DNA from: Flavobacteriia bacterium
Lineage (GTDB): Bacteria; Bacteroidota; Bacteroidia; Flavobacteriales_D; Crocinitomicaceae
NCBI GenBank assembly: GCA_016178305.1
Contig: JACOTM010000111.1
Coordinates: 1 to 55,395 of the forward strand
Direction of reading: 5' to 3'
Length of the DNA stretch: 55,395 nucleotides
Position 1 is the stretch's first letter. Each line of letters begins with the position of its first letter. Of this stretch, positions 17,381 to 26,988 are shown piece after piece. The translations under genes and the position numbers were made by a program. A model generated the notes under the pieces. It had not been told where the DNA came from. It saw only the letters and a program-made list of their open reading frames with translations, and did no database searches.

Positions 17381-19426
17381 TTACCAAATAACGACTCTTT
17401 TTTCTGGAGCTAAATACATTTGGTCACCTTTTTTTATATTAAAGGTTGTATAAAATTCAGGGATATTACTTAATGGACCATTGATTCTGAATTGTGCGGG
17501 TGCATGAACATCTGTCATTATTTGATTTGCCAATGCTTTATCATTGATATTTACCATCCAAGCATAGCCATAGGCTAAGAAAAAGCGTTGAAGTGGTTTC
17601 ATTCCTGATATTACCGTATTCTTTTTGAATTGCGACGTGCGTTTAAATGCTTCTAATCCCATTACAACGCCTCCTAAATCTGCTATATTTTCACCTTGAG
17701 TCGCATCACCATTGACATGCTTCGTTCCGAGAACTTTGAAGTTATTGAATTGTTCAACAATTAATTTTGTTTTCGATTGGAATTTGCTTAAATCTTCTTT
17801 TGTCCACCAATTTTTTAAATTTCCTTTTTCATCATATTGACAACCTTGGTCATCAAAGCCATGAGTGATTTCATGTCCAAATGTAGAGCCTCCTATAATA
17901 CCATAAAGTATTGCATCATCAGGCATTCGACCTTCAAACCCAGGGACAATTATATTACAAGCCGGTACAACTATTTCATTGTTACTAGGGTCGTAATATG
18001 CATTGTAAGTTTGTGGATACATGGCCCATTCGGATTTATTAACAGGTTTTCTATATTTATTTAACATAAACTTAAATTCCCATTTATTTGAATTCATTAC
18101 ATTTTCGCAATAAGATTTTCGGGATACTTTTAATGCTGACATATCTTTCCATTTGTCAGGATACCCTACTTTCATAATAATCATCGATAATTTATGTAAC
18201 GCTTTCTTTTTTGTTGTTTCACTCATCCAATCTAATTTTTGAATATGTTCAGCATACACATCACGGATTGAATTCCCGATTTCTAATAGTTTTTCTTTTG
18301 AACCTTTTGGTAGATATTCATTTACATAAATTTGACCGATAAGTTCTCCTAATGAGCTATTAGTTTGAGAAACAACAGCCTCCCATCTTGGTTTTTGCTC
18401 TTTTACACCATTCATTATTGTAGCGTAAAACTTAAAGTTTTGTTTTTGAATTACTTTCGTTAAATAATTAGCATAGCTATCTAATAAATTCCATTTTAAA
18501 TAAACTTTCCAATCTTCTAGTGAATAGCTAGTGACAAATTCATTTAATGCAGTATAAAATTCAGGTTGACGAACAATAACAGTATCAACGTTTTTAAGTC
18601 CGATTTTCCCTAAAACAGCAGTCCAATTTATTTTAGATGTTGATTTATTAAATTGAGTTAAGCTCATTTTATTGTAATTCATCATTGGGTCACGTTGCAT
18701 TTCTAATTTTCTTGAAACTTTTGCCAAATCGGTCTCTAACTTCATGATTTTAGATGCATTGCTATTTGCTTCTGTGTTATTTTGACCTATTAAAGAAAGC
18801 ATTGCTTTTAAATGTTTGACATATTCTTTACGAATGTTTTCCGTTTCTTTATCGGTATTGAAATAGTAGTCGCGATCTCCAAGTCCAATTCCTCCTTGAC
18901 CAAAAAACAAAGCGTGTTTAGAGCTTATTTTATCATCTTGCCCAATATAAAATGAAAACATAGGACTAGCTCCGATTGTGTGAAGATATGCTGCTGTTGC
19001 TAAAAGAGTGTTGATGTCTGAAATTTTTTCAATTTTGTTAAATTCATCTTCTAAAGGTTTTAGCCCGATTTTTTCGATTGCTAACGTGTCCATTCCAGAA
19101 GCATAAAAATCTCCAATTTTTTGTTCATTACTTCCTTTTTTTGAATTTGTGTTTGCGGAAGAATTGATACAGATTTGCTTGATTTGACTATTTATAGTGT
19201 CCCCTATAGTATTGAAAATGCCATTACTTTGATCGGAGGAAGCAATTGGATTTTTTTTAAACCAACCTCCATTTGCATATCGAAAAAAGTTGTCATTTGG
19301 AAGAACAGTTGTATCTCTATTTGTATCTAAAGGGTCATTTACGAATTCTTTGGGGGATGTTGAGCATTGAGTTGTTGAAAAAATAATGCAAACAATAGCT
19401 GTAAAAATCAAGGAATTTTTCATCAT
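17381..19426 (-). CDS. M13 family metallopeptidase (neprilysin/PepO type), lipoprotein
   Basis: A 681-residue zinc peptidase. The N-terminus is a lipoprotein signal (MMKNSLIFTAIVCIIFSTTQC). The M13 signatures are present: NAYYDPSNNEIVVPA before the active site, HEITH at about residues 518-522 (STFGHEITHGFDDQG), the third zinc ligand region ENIADLGGV, and the C-terminal VHAPAQFRINGPLSNIPEF. It would cleave peptides at the outside of the cell or in the periplasm. A good promoter lies upstream on the minus strand. It stands convergent to the DUF4249 gene and apart from the next receptor gene. Confidence 0.95.
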   Translation of the reverse strand: MMKNSLIFTAIVCIIFSTTQCSTSPKEFVNDPLDTNRDTTVLPNDNFFRYANGGWFKKNPIASSDQSNGIFNTIGDTINSQIKQICINSSANTNSKKGSNEQKIGDFYASGMDTLAIEKIGLKPLEDEFNKIEKISDINTLLATAAYLHTIGASPMFSFYIGQDDKISSKHALFFGQGGIGLGDRDYYFNTDKETENIRKEYVKHLKAMLSLIGQNNTEANSNASKIMKLETDLAKVSRKLEMQRDPMMNYNKMSLTQFNKSTSKINWTAVLGKIGLKNVDTVIVRQPEFYTALNEFVTSYSLEDWKVYLKWNLLDSYANYLTKVIQKQNFKFYATIMNGVKEQKPRWEAVVSQTNSSLGELIGQIYVNEYLPKGSKEKLLEIGNSIRDVYAEHIQKLDWMSETTKKKALHKLSMIIMKVGYPDKWKDMSALKVSRKSYCENVMNSNKWEFKFMLNKYRKPVNKSEWAMYPQTYNAYYDPSNNEIVVPACNIIVPGFEGRMPDDAILYGIIGGSTFGHEITHGFDDQGCQYDEKGNLKNWWTKEDLSKFQSKTKLIVEQFNNFKVLGTKHVNGDATQGENIADLGGVVMGLEAFKRTSQFKKNTVISGMKPLQRFFLAYGYAWMVNINDKALANQIMTDVHAPAQFRINGPLSNIPEFYTTFNIKKGDQMYLAPEKRVVIW

Positions 19427-19477
19427 AGTATCTTAATAGAATCAATCAGAAAATCTTAGTATAAGAAATTCAGTCCT

Positions 19478-19507
19478 CAAAGATAAATATCCAAATAAAA
19501 CAAGCAA
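19478..19507 (-). promoter_or_regulatory. Promoter of the M13 peptidase gene
   Basis: Minus-strand TTG (complement of 19505-19507), 19-base spacer and TATCTTTG (complement of 19478-19485), a full match to the Bacteroidetes consensus. The box ends 51 bases before the ATG. Confidence 0.7.
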
Positions 19508-19551
19508 GTGAAATGTTTGTTTTATTTGGATTGAAGATGTTAAAAAAAAGA

Positions 19552-21981
19552 TTATTTTGTTTTGATTCGATTTTTCTCGTCTTCAGAACCTGTTTTATGT
19601 TGTTCTGATTTTACATTGGTGTTACCGAATCGATAGGCAAAATTTAATCGAATTTGTCGGCTTTCCCAACCACCTGTAGCATTCATGTAAAAGCCTGCGT
19701 AATTACTATGTCCAGCCCATATTTGCGTATGGAAAATATCTGAGAAGTTCAATTTTAGATCGCCTTTTCCGTTTAAAATTTTCTTTTTAAAACCAGCATC
19801 AATGCTATACATTCGACGACCTAAAAAAGTAGCAACCATTATCGTTGGTGAATTATACCAGCCAGAAAATTCGATGCTCCAACCTTTGGGCAAAGTAAAA
19901 CTATTGGACATGTAAACATTGTATGCGGTGTTTCCTAAGTTGATTGTTTTTCCATCTTTAAAATTGGCATGGTATTCATTTCTGTATAAACTAAAATTTA
20001 AAAATCCAAACCACCATTTACGGATAGGTATCGGAACACTTAGGTTGAAGTTATAATTGTTTACATAATCTAAATTTGTTTGCGTAATATAGGAAGCTTT
20101 TCCGTTGATTGTATCAATAATTTCAGTCATGTAATCATTCGTTCGTGTATATCCAATACTTGTGGTTAGAAAATCCATAAATACATGTGATAATTCAAAA
20201 GCGTTAGAATATTGAGGCTTTAAAAAAGCATTTCCTTTTTGATAAGAAAGTTCATTTAATTTGTTCTCAAAAGGATTTAAATCTTGGTAATTTGGTCTGT
20301 CAATTCTTTTCGAATAAGTTAACGTAAACGTGTTCTTTGGATTTAAATGATACGTAATTGCAGTACTCGGAAAGAAATTGCCATAATTACGATCTACAGG
20401 GTCTGGGTTTTGAAAAAAGCTTTTCAATGTTCCAATTGAATGCGTATGTTCATACCTGACTCCCACTTGAATGTCAAATTTTTGAATGCTGCGATTTAAA
20501 TTGAAATATCCAGCATAAACGGTTTCGCTGTAATGAAAAGTGTTGCTTCTTGTTGAGTCTAAATTTGAAGATTCATTGATGACATTGTAAAAATTAAAGG
20601 TATTGTCTGTTTCAACATTTGATATTTTATATCCTAAACTAATATTCGTTTTTTTAAGTTTTCGTTCATAATCTGATTTTAATGTTTTAATTTGAATAGT
20701 TGTAGGAGTCGTATTCCGATAGATGTTTTTTTGCAACAAGGTTAGTTCATCAGCGCTCATATATGAGTTTGGTTGATAACTACTTTGTTCTTTTGAAAAA
20801 TATCCCATGTCAGCATCAGTACTGAATTTGTTGCCTAAAGTGTCTGAATATCGATAATTAAGATTTCCATTTAAGTTAATATTTGAAAATGGCTGTGTGT
20901 TACTTGCTATTAATATTTGCTCAATTGTGTTTGTTTGAATATTTGTAAAAGGAGAGCGGCTTTCACTTGTCCAATTTCCTTTTTGAACATTCGCTGTGAT
21001 GTTGGCCCCAAAAGTGTTTTTCTTGTTATAAAAATAATCAGCGCCAAATTTAGCGTTGTGATTGGCGCTTTCATTGGTCATTGTGGTGTGCTGATTGTAA
21101 ATGTAATTTCCTTGTTCGCGGTATAGATCCATATAATTTTCCCAAGCACCATAACTTAGACTATAATTACTGAAAATATTAAAATATTTATCTCGATGAT
21201 TGAAAGAAAATGAACCGTTGTATTTTTCTGTTTTAGAGCGTGTTGTTCCCAATTCAAAACTCATGTTGTTACCAAACCCTTTGTTCTTTTTTAATAGGAT
21301 ATTGATAATACCACCTGTTCCTGATGCATCATATTTAGAAGAGGGATTTGTAATTACTTCGATGGCTTCAATATCTGCGGCATTCATCCCTTTCAAAAGA
21401 TTTACTAAATCTTCATTTGCCATTTGAGATGGTCTGTTGTCTATGAAAATTCGGACGTCTGTTTTTCCCTTAAGTGAAATATTATTGTCTTTGTCAATCA
21501 TTACACCTGGAGTTCTTCGGAGAACTTCCAAACCATTAATTCCAGTCATATTTGTGATGTTAGCAACATTTAAAATTGTTTTTTCAGCAGTAACAGTTAG
21601 TATAGGCTTTTTGGCAACAACACTGACCTCTTCAATTTTTTGAACAATACTAATTAATTTTATCAATCCAAGATTTACTTCACGATCTTGAATTTCAATA
21701 GCCGTTGAGGTATAAGGTTGAAATAGGTTATTTTTAAGCTTGATTAAAAAAGTGCTTGCAATTGGATTTAAAAATTCGAAATATCCTTTTTCATCCGTAA
21801 TTGTGGACATATAAACAAGTGTGTCATTTAGTTTAAATAACGCAATTGGGGTAAATTCAACTGGAGCACCGACTTCATTTTGAAATGTACCTGAAATTTT
21901 AGATTGGGAAAAAGAAAAAGTTGAAAAAGAAAGAAATAAAACGGAGAAAAGTAATTTTTTAAGTTGAATTTTTTGAATCAT
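19552..21981 (-). CDS. Outer-membrane TonB-receptor-like beta-barrel family protein
   Basis: An 809-residue receptor of the outer-membrane beta-barrel family 3 kind. Signal peptide to about residue 25 (ending TFSFSQ), carboxypeptidase-like regulatory domain at about 27-110 (ISGTFQNEVGAPVEFTPIALFK), plug domain at about 130-230 (INGLEVLRRTPGVMIDKDNNISLKGKTDVRIFIDNRPSQ) with the pattern IEVITNPSSKYDASGTGGIINI, then a large barrel ending in QIRLNFAYRFGNTN and a charged tail. The ligand cannot be told. It has no STN domain and no sigma/anti-sigma neighbours, so it is not a signalling receptor like the one at 13895. Confidence 0.92.
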   Translation of the reverse strand: MIQKIQLKKLLFSVLFLSFSTFSFSQSKISGTFQNEVGAPVEFTPIALFKLNDTLVYMSTITDEKGYFEFLNPIASTFLIKLKNNLFQPYTSTAIEIQDREVNLGLIKLISIVQKIEEVSVVAKKPILTVTAEKTILNVANITNMTGINGLEVLRRTPGVMIDKDNNISLKGKTDVRIFIDNRPSQMANEDLVNLLKGMNAADIEAIEVITNPSSKYDASGTGGIINILLKKNKGFGNNMSFELGTTRSKTEKYNGSFSFNHRDKYFNIFSNYSLSYGAWENYMDLYREQGNYIYNQHTTMTNESANHNAKFGADYFYNKKNTFGANITANVQKGNWTSESRSPFTNIQTNTIEQILIASNTQPFSNINLNGNLNYRYSDTLGNKFSTDADMGYFSKEQSSYQPNSYMSADELTLLQKNIYRNTTPTTIQIKTLKSDYERKLKKTNISLGYKISNVETDNTFNFYNVINESSNLDSTRSNTFHYSETVYAGYFNLNRSIQKFDIQVGVRYEHTHSIGTLKSFFQNPDPVDRNYGNFFPSTAITYHLNPKNTFTLTYSKRIDRPNYQDLNPFENKLNELSYQKGNAFLKPQYSNAFELSHVFMDFLTTSIGYTRTNDYMTEIIDTINGKASYITQTNLDYVNNYNFNLSVPIPIRKWWFGFLNFSLYRNEYHANFKDGKTINLGNTAYNVYMSNSFTLPKGWSIEFSGWYNSPTIMVATFLGRRMYSIDAGFKKKILNGKGDLKLNFSDIFHTQIWAGHSNYAGFYMNATGGWESRQIRLNFAYRFGNTNVKSEQHKTGSEDEKNRIKTK

Positions 21982-22156
21982 ATCAGCGTTTGTTATCGAA
22001 TTATTATAGTTAAATACAAATTACTTAAAAAGTAACACTTTTGTATTTGAAGAGGTGCAAATTTAAAAAATACACAAAGAATATTCATCTTGTTAATCAA
22101 GTTTATCGACCGACTGTACTATTTCAAATGTGAATTGTGGCTGATTTCGGTTGGTT

Positions 22157-22189
22157 TTTGTAATTATAGCTTATTTATCATTAAATTTG
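22157..22189 (+). promoter_or_regulatory. slyD promoter
   Basis: TTTG at 22157-22160, 21-base spacer, TAAATTTG at 22182-22189; the box ends 25 bases before the ATG. Confidence 0.6.
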
Positions 22190-22214
22190 TCCCTGAAATT
22201 TTAAGAAATTAATT

Positions 22215-22721
22215 ATGACAGTTGAAGCAAACATGGTTGTTACCTTGAATTACAAGTTATCAAATCATAAAACAGGTGAAAAAATTGAGGAAACTACTGC
22301 TGAAAATCCAATGGTGTTTTTATTTGGAGTAGGAGGTATAATTCCTGAATTTGAAGATAATATTCAGGGGAAAAAAGTAGGAGATACGTTTGACTTTGCA
22401 ATTGTTTCTGAAAGTGCTTACGGTGAAAAAAGTGCAGAACAAATCGTTAAGATTCCTACTTCAGTATTCAATGATGAAAGTGGAAAGTTTAACGAAGAAC
22501 ATATTTTTGTTGGAGCGATGGTTCCAATGTCAGATAATGAAGGGAATCATTTGAGAGGAACTGTTTTAGCTGTAACCGATGAGCATGTTGAAATGGATTT
22601 TAATCATCCTTTAGCAGGGACAGATTTGAATTTCAAAGGAGAAATCGTAGAAATTCGTCCTGCAACACAAGAAGAAATAGATCATGGTCATGTTCATGGA
22701 TTACACGGACATCAGCATTAA
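22215..22721 (+). CDS. slyD: FKBP-type peptidyl-prolyl isomerase, SlyD-like
   Basis: A cytoplasmic proline isomerase and chaperone, 168 residues. The split FKBP domain is at about 1-70 and 120-150 (LNYKLSNHKTGEKIEETTAENPMVFLFGVGGIIPEFEDNI-type start), with the insert-in-flap domain in between (about 70-125). The tail is histidine-rich (DHGHVHGLHGHQH), as in SlyD where it binds nickel and other metals. It has its own promoter and a strong terminator, so it is monocistronic. Confidence 0.93.
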   Translation: MTVEANMVVTLNYKLSNHKTGEKIEETTAENPMVFLFGVGGIIPEFEDNIQGKKVGDTFDFAIVSESAYGEKSAEQIVKIPTSVFNDESGKFNEEHIFVGAMVPMSDNEGNHLRGTVLAVTDEHVEMDFNHPLAGTDLNFKGEIVEIRPATQEEIDHGHVHGLHGHQH

Positions 22722-22736
22722 GATAATTTTGTCTAT

Positions 22737-22766
22737 AAAAAGCTGTCCTTTTAGGATAGCTTTTTC
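22737..22766 (+). terminator. slyD terminator
   Basis: AAAAAGCTGTCC, loop TTTTA, GGATAGCTTTTT: a 12-bp stem with one G-T pair and a T-run, 15 bp after the slyD stop. Confidence 0.85.
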
Positions 22767-22907
22767 TATGCCGTATTTTTCAAGTGTTAAAAACTTAAAC
22801 GCTTAACACCTTTTGTCTTATAGAAACTCTAGTGTAAAAGAAAGTCAGTATAAAACTCTAAAAGAATCTCAGGCATACTGATGTTTCCCGCGTAGACTGA
22901 GGTCTCC

Positions 22908-22926
22908 CGAAGTCGAAGTCGAAGTC
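22908..22926. repeat. Short CGAAGT tandem repeat at the end of the ABC exporter gene
   Basis: Three copies of CGAAGT lie just beyond the stop of the ABC gene. The motif resembles the GCGAAGTCGAAG spacer found at 42918-42950 and is of a kind scattered in flavobacterial intergenic DNA. Confidence 0.5.
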
Positions 22927-22929
22927 ATC

Positions 22930-24750
22930 TCAATTAATCTCTACTCCCTGTAAATCAACTAAATTTGCATAAATTCCTTTGAATGCGATTAATTCTTCAT
23001 GTGTCCCTTGTTCGGTAATTTGACCTTGATTTAAAACTAAAATTTTATCTGCTTTTTTGATTGTAGAAAGACGGTGTGCAATAACGAATGAAGTTCTTCC
23101 TTTCATTAATTTATCTAAAGCATCTTGAACCAATCTTTCAGATTCAGAATCTAATGCTGATGTAGCTTCATCTAAAATTAAAATGGTAGGATTTTTTAAT
23201 ATAGCTCTAGCAATAGCGATTCGTTGTTTTTGACCACCTGAAAGTTGTATTCCACGATCTCCTACTTGCGTTTGAAATCCTTCGGGAAAAGATTCGATAA
23301 ATTCAAGTGCATTTGCTTTTTTTGCAGCATCAATAATTTCTTCCTTAGGGGCATTGGGTTTACCAAAAGCGATATTGTCCATTATCGTACCCGCAAATAA
23401 TATTACTTCTTGTGGAACAATTGCCAGATGACTCCTTAAATATTCTGTTTCGATATCTTTAATATCAACACCGTCAAATAAAATTGCCCCTTTTGAAATG
23501 GAGTAATAATTTAATAATAAGGAAGAAACAGTAGATTTTCCAGCGCCCGACGAACCAACTAATGCTATTGTTTCATTATCTTTTGCTTCAATTGTAATTC
23601 CTTTTAAAACAGGTATATCATTTCTTTGAGGATAAGAAAAATGCACATTTTCAAAAGTTACATTTCCTTTGATTTCAGGTTTTTGATTTCCTTTTAAAGT
23701 TTCTTTTTCACTTTTTTGACTAATAATATTCATCAAATTTTCGGTAGCTCCGATTGATTTTTGAATACTAGCATACATATCGGGAATTGCACCAACAGAT
23801 GCGACCATCATAATGGTGTACATCATAAATTTAAAAAAATCGGCAGATGTCATCTCTGGATTTTGGCCTTGAGTCATTAGAATTCCTTGCCACACAATAA
23901 ATACAATTGCACCAGTCATACAAAAGATAATAAAGGAAACAAAAACGCCTCTCCACATTCCACTTTTGATGTTTAACCGTCTGATTTCGTCAATCGATTT
24001 TTGGTATTTATTTAAGGTGAAAATTTCGTTTGTAAAAGATTTAATATTTGAAATACCTGTTAACGCTTCTTCCACGATAGAATTAGATTCGGCGGAATAA
24101 TCTTGAGCATTTTTAGATAGTTTTTTAATGAATCGACCGAAAAAAACAGCGATTATCGCCATCACAGGAACCGTTGCGACCATGATTAAAGCAAGCTTCC
24201 ATGAAATGAAAATTAAAAAAATGACAGAACCTAATACGGTCACTATTTGTCTGAAAAATTCAGCAATGGTTGTTCGAAGAGTTTCTTGTATTTGTGTAAT
24301 ATCTGATGAAATACGACTTGTTAATTCCCCAACTTTATTTTGATTGAAAAAATCCATGGGCATATAAATTAAACGTTCAAAGGCTGTCTTACGAATATCC
24401 CGCAAGGTGTTTTCAGTGACATTTGTAAATATAACCACTCGGAAGTAAGAAAATAAAGCTTGAATACCAAACAAGATAAACAGTAATGAGACAACAGTAT
24501 TGACATTGTTTAAATTAATTAATGAAAATGAATCTGTCATCGAACTTTTTTTAGCACCGCTTATTCCTAATAATTCCCCCATTAAATAAGGGAAAAAAAT
24601 CATGGTAGAAGAAGATAATAATAAGAAAAGCCAACCTAAAGCAAATGAAAATCGATACGGTTTAAGGAAAGTGAAAATTCCTTTAGCTTTGGAAATACTT
24701 TCTTTGGTTAATTTAATTTTTATTTGTTTTTCTTTTTTGGGACCTAACAT
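22930..24750 (-). CDS. ABC transporter, fused permease and ATPase (MsbA/LmrA type)
   Basis: A 606-residue half-transporter exporter. The membrane domain has six helices at about 40-320 (first FSFALGWLFLLLSSSTMIFF), and the nucleotide-binding domain starts near 365 (GNVTFENVHFSYPQ) with Walker A GSSGAGKSTVSSLL, signature LSGGQKQRIAIARAI, Walker B PTILILDEATSALD and H-loop IAHRLSTIKKAD. It works as a homodimer and may export lipid, drug or peptide; no neighbour narrows this. I start at the ATG at 24750 (MLGPKKEKQIKI); the in-frame TTG at 24771 is part of a -7 promoter box. Confidence 0.94.
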   Translation of the reverse strand: MLGPKKEKQIKIKLTKESISKAKGIFTFLKPYRFSFALGWLFLLLSSSTMIFFPYLMGELLGISGAKKSSMTDSFSLINLNNVNTVVSLLFILFGIQALFSYFRVVIFTNVTENTLRDIRKTAFERLIYMPMDFFNQNKVGELTSRISSDITQIQETLRTTIAEFFRQIVTVLGSVIFLIFISWKLALIMVATVPVMAIIAVFFGRFIKKLSKNAQDYSAESNSIVEEALTGISNIKSFTNEIFTLNKYQKSIDEIRRLNIKSGMWRGVFVSFIIFCMTGAIVFIVWQGILMTQGQNPEMTSADFFKFMMYTIMMVASVGAIPDMYASIQKSIGATENLMNIISQKSEKETLKGNQKPEIKGNVTFENVHFSYPQRNDIPVLKGITIEAKDNETIALVGSSGAGKSTVSSLLLNYYSISKGAILFDGVDIKDIETEYLRSHLAIVPQEVILFAGTIMDNIAFGKPNAPKEEIIDAAKKANALEFIESFPEGFQTQVGDRGIQLSGGQKQRIAIARAILKNPTILILDEATSALDSESERLVQDALDKLMKGRTSFVIAHRLSTIKKADKILVLNQGQITEQGTHEELIAFKGIYANLVDLQGVEIN

Positions 24751-24768
24751 TGTTTTCTTTTGTTTGTA

Positions 24769-24776
24769 CAAAAATA
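24769..24776 (-). promoter_or_regulatory. -7 box of the ABC exporter gene
   Basis: Minus-strand TATTTTTG, 18 bases before the ATG at 24750. No clear -33 TTG at the right distance. It forms the left half of a divergent promoter region with rpmH. Confidence 0.55.
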
Positions 24777-24827
24777 GCTTTACTTAAGCTTTTTTTTATA
24801 CTTTTTTCGATATTTTTATAGAAACAC

Positions 24828-24857
24828 TTTGTAAAATAGAAAATATCCTTATCTTTG
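24828..24857 (+). promoter_or_regulatory. rpmH promoter
   Basis: TTTG at 24828-24831, exactly 18 bases of spacer, and TATCTTTG at 24850-24857: a perfect Bacteroidetes promoter, as expected for a ribosomal-protein gene. The leader is about 37-40 nt. Confidence 0.85.
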
Positions 24858-24899
24858 CAATCCGAATTTACAGGAATATAAGACTAAAGAATATAGATC

Positions 24900-25061
24900 A
24901 TGAGCAAAAGAACGTTTCAACCGTCAGTAAGAAAAAGAAATAATAAACACGGTTTCCGTAGTCGTATGGCTACTAAAAATGGACGTAGAGTATTAGCTGC
25001 ACGTCGCGCAAAAGGTAGAAAAAGATTGACTGTTTCTGACGAAGGTTCGCATAAACGTTAA
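24900..25061 (+). CDS. rpmH: 50S ribosomal protein L34
   Basis: A 53-residue basic protein: [20 protein letters not shown] followed by [20 protein letters not shown] and [13 protein letters not shown], an unmistakable L34. It is a component of the large ribosomal subunit. Here it is not next to rnpA or dnaA, unlike in many bacteria. It is flanked by its own consensus promoter and a strong terminator. Confidence 0.98.
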   Translation: MSKRTFQPSVRKRNNKHGFRSRMATKNGRRVLAARRAKGRKRLTVSDEGSHKR

Positions 25062-25084
25062 GATTCTCATTTTTAAGAATATTT

Positions 25085-25117
25085 AAACCGACATTCCAAA
25101 GATGTCGGTTTTTCTGT
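25085..25117 (+). terminator. rpmH terminator
   Basis: Perfect 10-bp stem AAACCGACAT / ATGTCGGTTT with a 7-base loop, then TTTTCTGTTTT; 24 bp after the rpmH stop. Confidence 0.9.
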
Positions 25118-25181
25118 TTTAATTAAGTTTTAATAACTTAAAGATAACCTAAAGTTAACCCTCAATCTTGTTTTCATTCAT

Positions 25182-25189
25182 TAGCTTTG
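25182..25189 (+). promoter_or_regulatory. Orphan -7 box upstream of yifB
   Basis: TAGCTTTG fits TAnnTTTG, followed by CATC, but lies 235 bp from the yifB start. A TTG is at 25168-25170 (spacer only 11), so the -33 part is poor. Confidence 0.35.
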
Positions 25190-25424
25190 CATCATAAAAA
25201 GAGTAAATAAATTGATTATATTCTTTTTCTACTTGTGTTCTTGAGGTTTTAAATGTATTAGGTAACAAGATGAATGACATACTTTAAATATCAAAATAGT
25301 TTCAAAATTCAAGAAGACAAGTTATTATTTGTTTCGTAAATGGTCTAAAAAAGTAAGAAAAAAACTTTTTTTTAAAGAACTTTTTTCTTAAATTCAAGTA
25401 ACGTAACCATTTATAAATAATAAA

Positions 25425-26963
25425 ATGCTTGTAAAAACTTATGGTAGTGCCGTTTTTGGAATTGAAGCCACTACAATCACAATTGAAGTAAACCTAGGTC
25501 AGGGAGTGAATTTTTTTCTTGTTGGATTACCTGATAATGCGGTAAAAGAAAGTCAGCAACGTATAAAAGCGGCTTTTAAAAACAATGAATTGAAATTTCC
25601 AGGAAAAGAAATTACGGTGAATATGGCTCCTGCTGATATTCGAAAAGAAGGTTCAATTTTTGATTTGCCTATTGCAATCGGAATTTTAGCTGCTAGTGAA
25701 CAAGTATTATGTTCTCAGTTGGAGGAATTTTTGATTTTGGGAGAAATGTCCTTGGATGGTACGTTAAAGCCTTTAAAAGGAGTTCTTCCAGTTGTTTTAC
25801 AAGCGAAAAAAGAAGGTTTTAAATCGGTTATTTTACCAAAAGAGAACGCTTTAGAAGCTGCTGTTGTAGATGGGATTTCAATTTATGGAATGGGAAATTT
25901 AGCAGATGTTGTTAATTTTTTAAATCTCAAAAAAGAATTTGAACCCATTACCGTAAATGTTGAAGAGCAATTTCGACAAAAATTAAATGAGTTTGACGTT
26001 GATTTTAGAGATGTTAAAGGACAACAAAACATTAAAAGAGCATTTGAAATAGCTGCATCAGGCGGTCATAATGTGATTTTAATTGGACCTCCTGGTGCAG
26101 GAAAGTCGATGTTGGCAAAACGACTTTCAACAATTTTACCACCAATGACTTTGGCTGAATCCTTGGAGACAACCAAAATTCATAGTGTAGCAGGAAAAAT
26201 TTCAAAAGAATTGGGCTTGGTTACGCAACGTCCATTTCGAAAGCCACACCACACCATTTCTGATGTAGCATTGGTTGGTGGAGGTGGTTCTCCTCAGCCT
26301 GGTGAAATTTCTTTGGCTCATAATGGCGTATTGTTTTTAGACGAGTTGCCTGAATACAAACGAACGGTTTTGGAGGTTATGCGGCAACCCTTGGAAGATC
26401 GTCAAGTCACAATTTCAAGAGCTAGATTTACCGTGGATTATCCTGCGGGGTTTATGCTGATTGCTGCCATGAATCCTTGTCCGTGTGGATACCATAATCA
26501 TCCTGAAAAAGAATGTGTCTGTGGTCCTGGAACAGTTCAGAAATATTTGAATAAAATATCAGGACCTTTATTAGATCGAATTGATTTACATGTTGAGGTA
26601 ACTCCCGTTTCTTACGATGAATTAGCACATGACATGCCAGAAGAAGGAAGTGTCGATATTCGTAAGCGAGTAGTGGAGGCACGGTTAATTCAAGAGGAAC
26701 GATTTAGTAAACATGAAGGAATTCATGCCAATGCACAAATGGAGAGTAAGGACATTCAGCAGTATTGTAAAATTGATGAATCAGGAGGTACAATTCTTAG
26801 AAATGCAATGGATAAAATGGGATTATCGGCAAGAGCTTATGATCGAATCTTAAAGGTGGCACGTACAATCGCAGATTTAGATAAATCTGAGAAAATAGAA
26901 GCGATGCACTTGGCCGAAGCAATTCAATTTAGAAGTTTAGATAGAGATAATTGGGTGAATTAG
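25425..26963 (+). CDS. YifB family Mg-chelatase-like AAA ATPase (ComM-like)
   Basis: A 512-residue ComM/YifB protein. N-terminal Lon-protease-like fold domain at about 1-160 (VKTYGSAVFGIEATTITIEVNLGQG), AAA ATPase core with Walker A GPPGAGKSMLAKRL at about 219-232 and Walker B GVLFLDELPEY, sensor region MLIAAMNPCPCGYHNHPEKEC with a small cysteine cluster, and the C-terminal helical domain (LSARAYDRILKVARTIADL). ComM relatives act as helicases in branch migration during natural transformation; a role in DNA uptake is possible here but no other competence genes are in the window. Confidence 0.95.
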   Translation: MLVKTYGSAVFGIEATTITIEVNLGQGVNFFLVGLPDNAVKESQQRIKAAFKNNELKFPGKEITVNMAPADIRKEGSIFDLPIAIGILAASEQVLCSQLEEFLILGEMSLDGTLKPLKGVLPVVLQAKKEGFKSVILPKENALEAAVVDGISIYGMGNLADVVNFLNLKKEFEPITVNVEEQFRQKLNEFDVDFRDVKGQQNIKRAFEIAASGGHNVILIGPPGAGKSMLAKRLSTILPPMTLAESLETTKIHSVAGKISKELGLVTQRPFRKPHHTISDVALVGGGGSPQPGEISLAHNGVLFLDELPEYKRTVLEVMRQPLEDRQVTISRARFTVDYPAGFMLIAAMNPCPCGYHNHPEKECVCGPGTVQKYLNKISGPLLDRIDLHVEVTPVSYDELAHDMPEEGSVDIRKRVVEARLIQEERFSKHEGIHANAQMESKDIQQYCKIDESGGTILRNAMDKMGLSARAYDRILKVARTIADLDKSEKIEAMHLAEAIQFRSLDRDNWVN

Positions 26964-26988
26964 AAATATCATAAGTTTAGACGTTTTC

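Larger units (their letters stand above)
25062..25424. other. Intergenic region rpmH-yifB
   Basis: 363 bp with the rpmH terminator at its left end and a -7 box at 25182-25189. No ORF of useful size lies between that box and yifB, so a long yifB leader or a small RNA is possible. The right end is A/T-homopolymer-rich (25360-25395). Confidence 0.5.
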
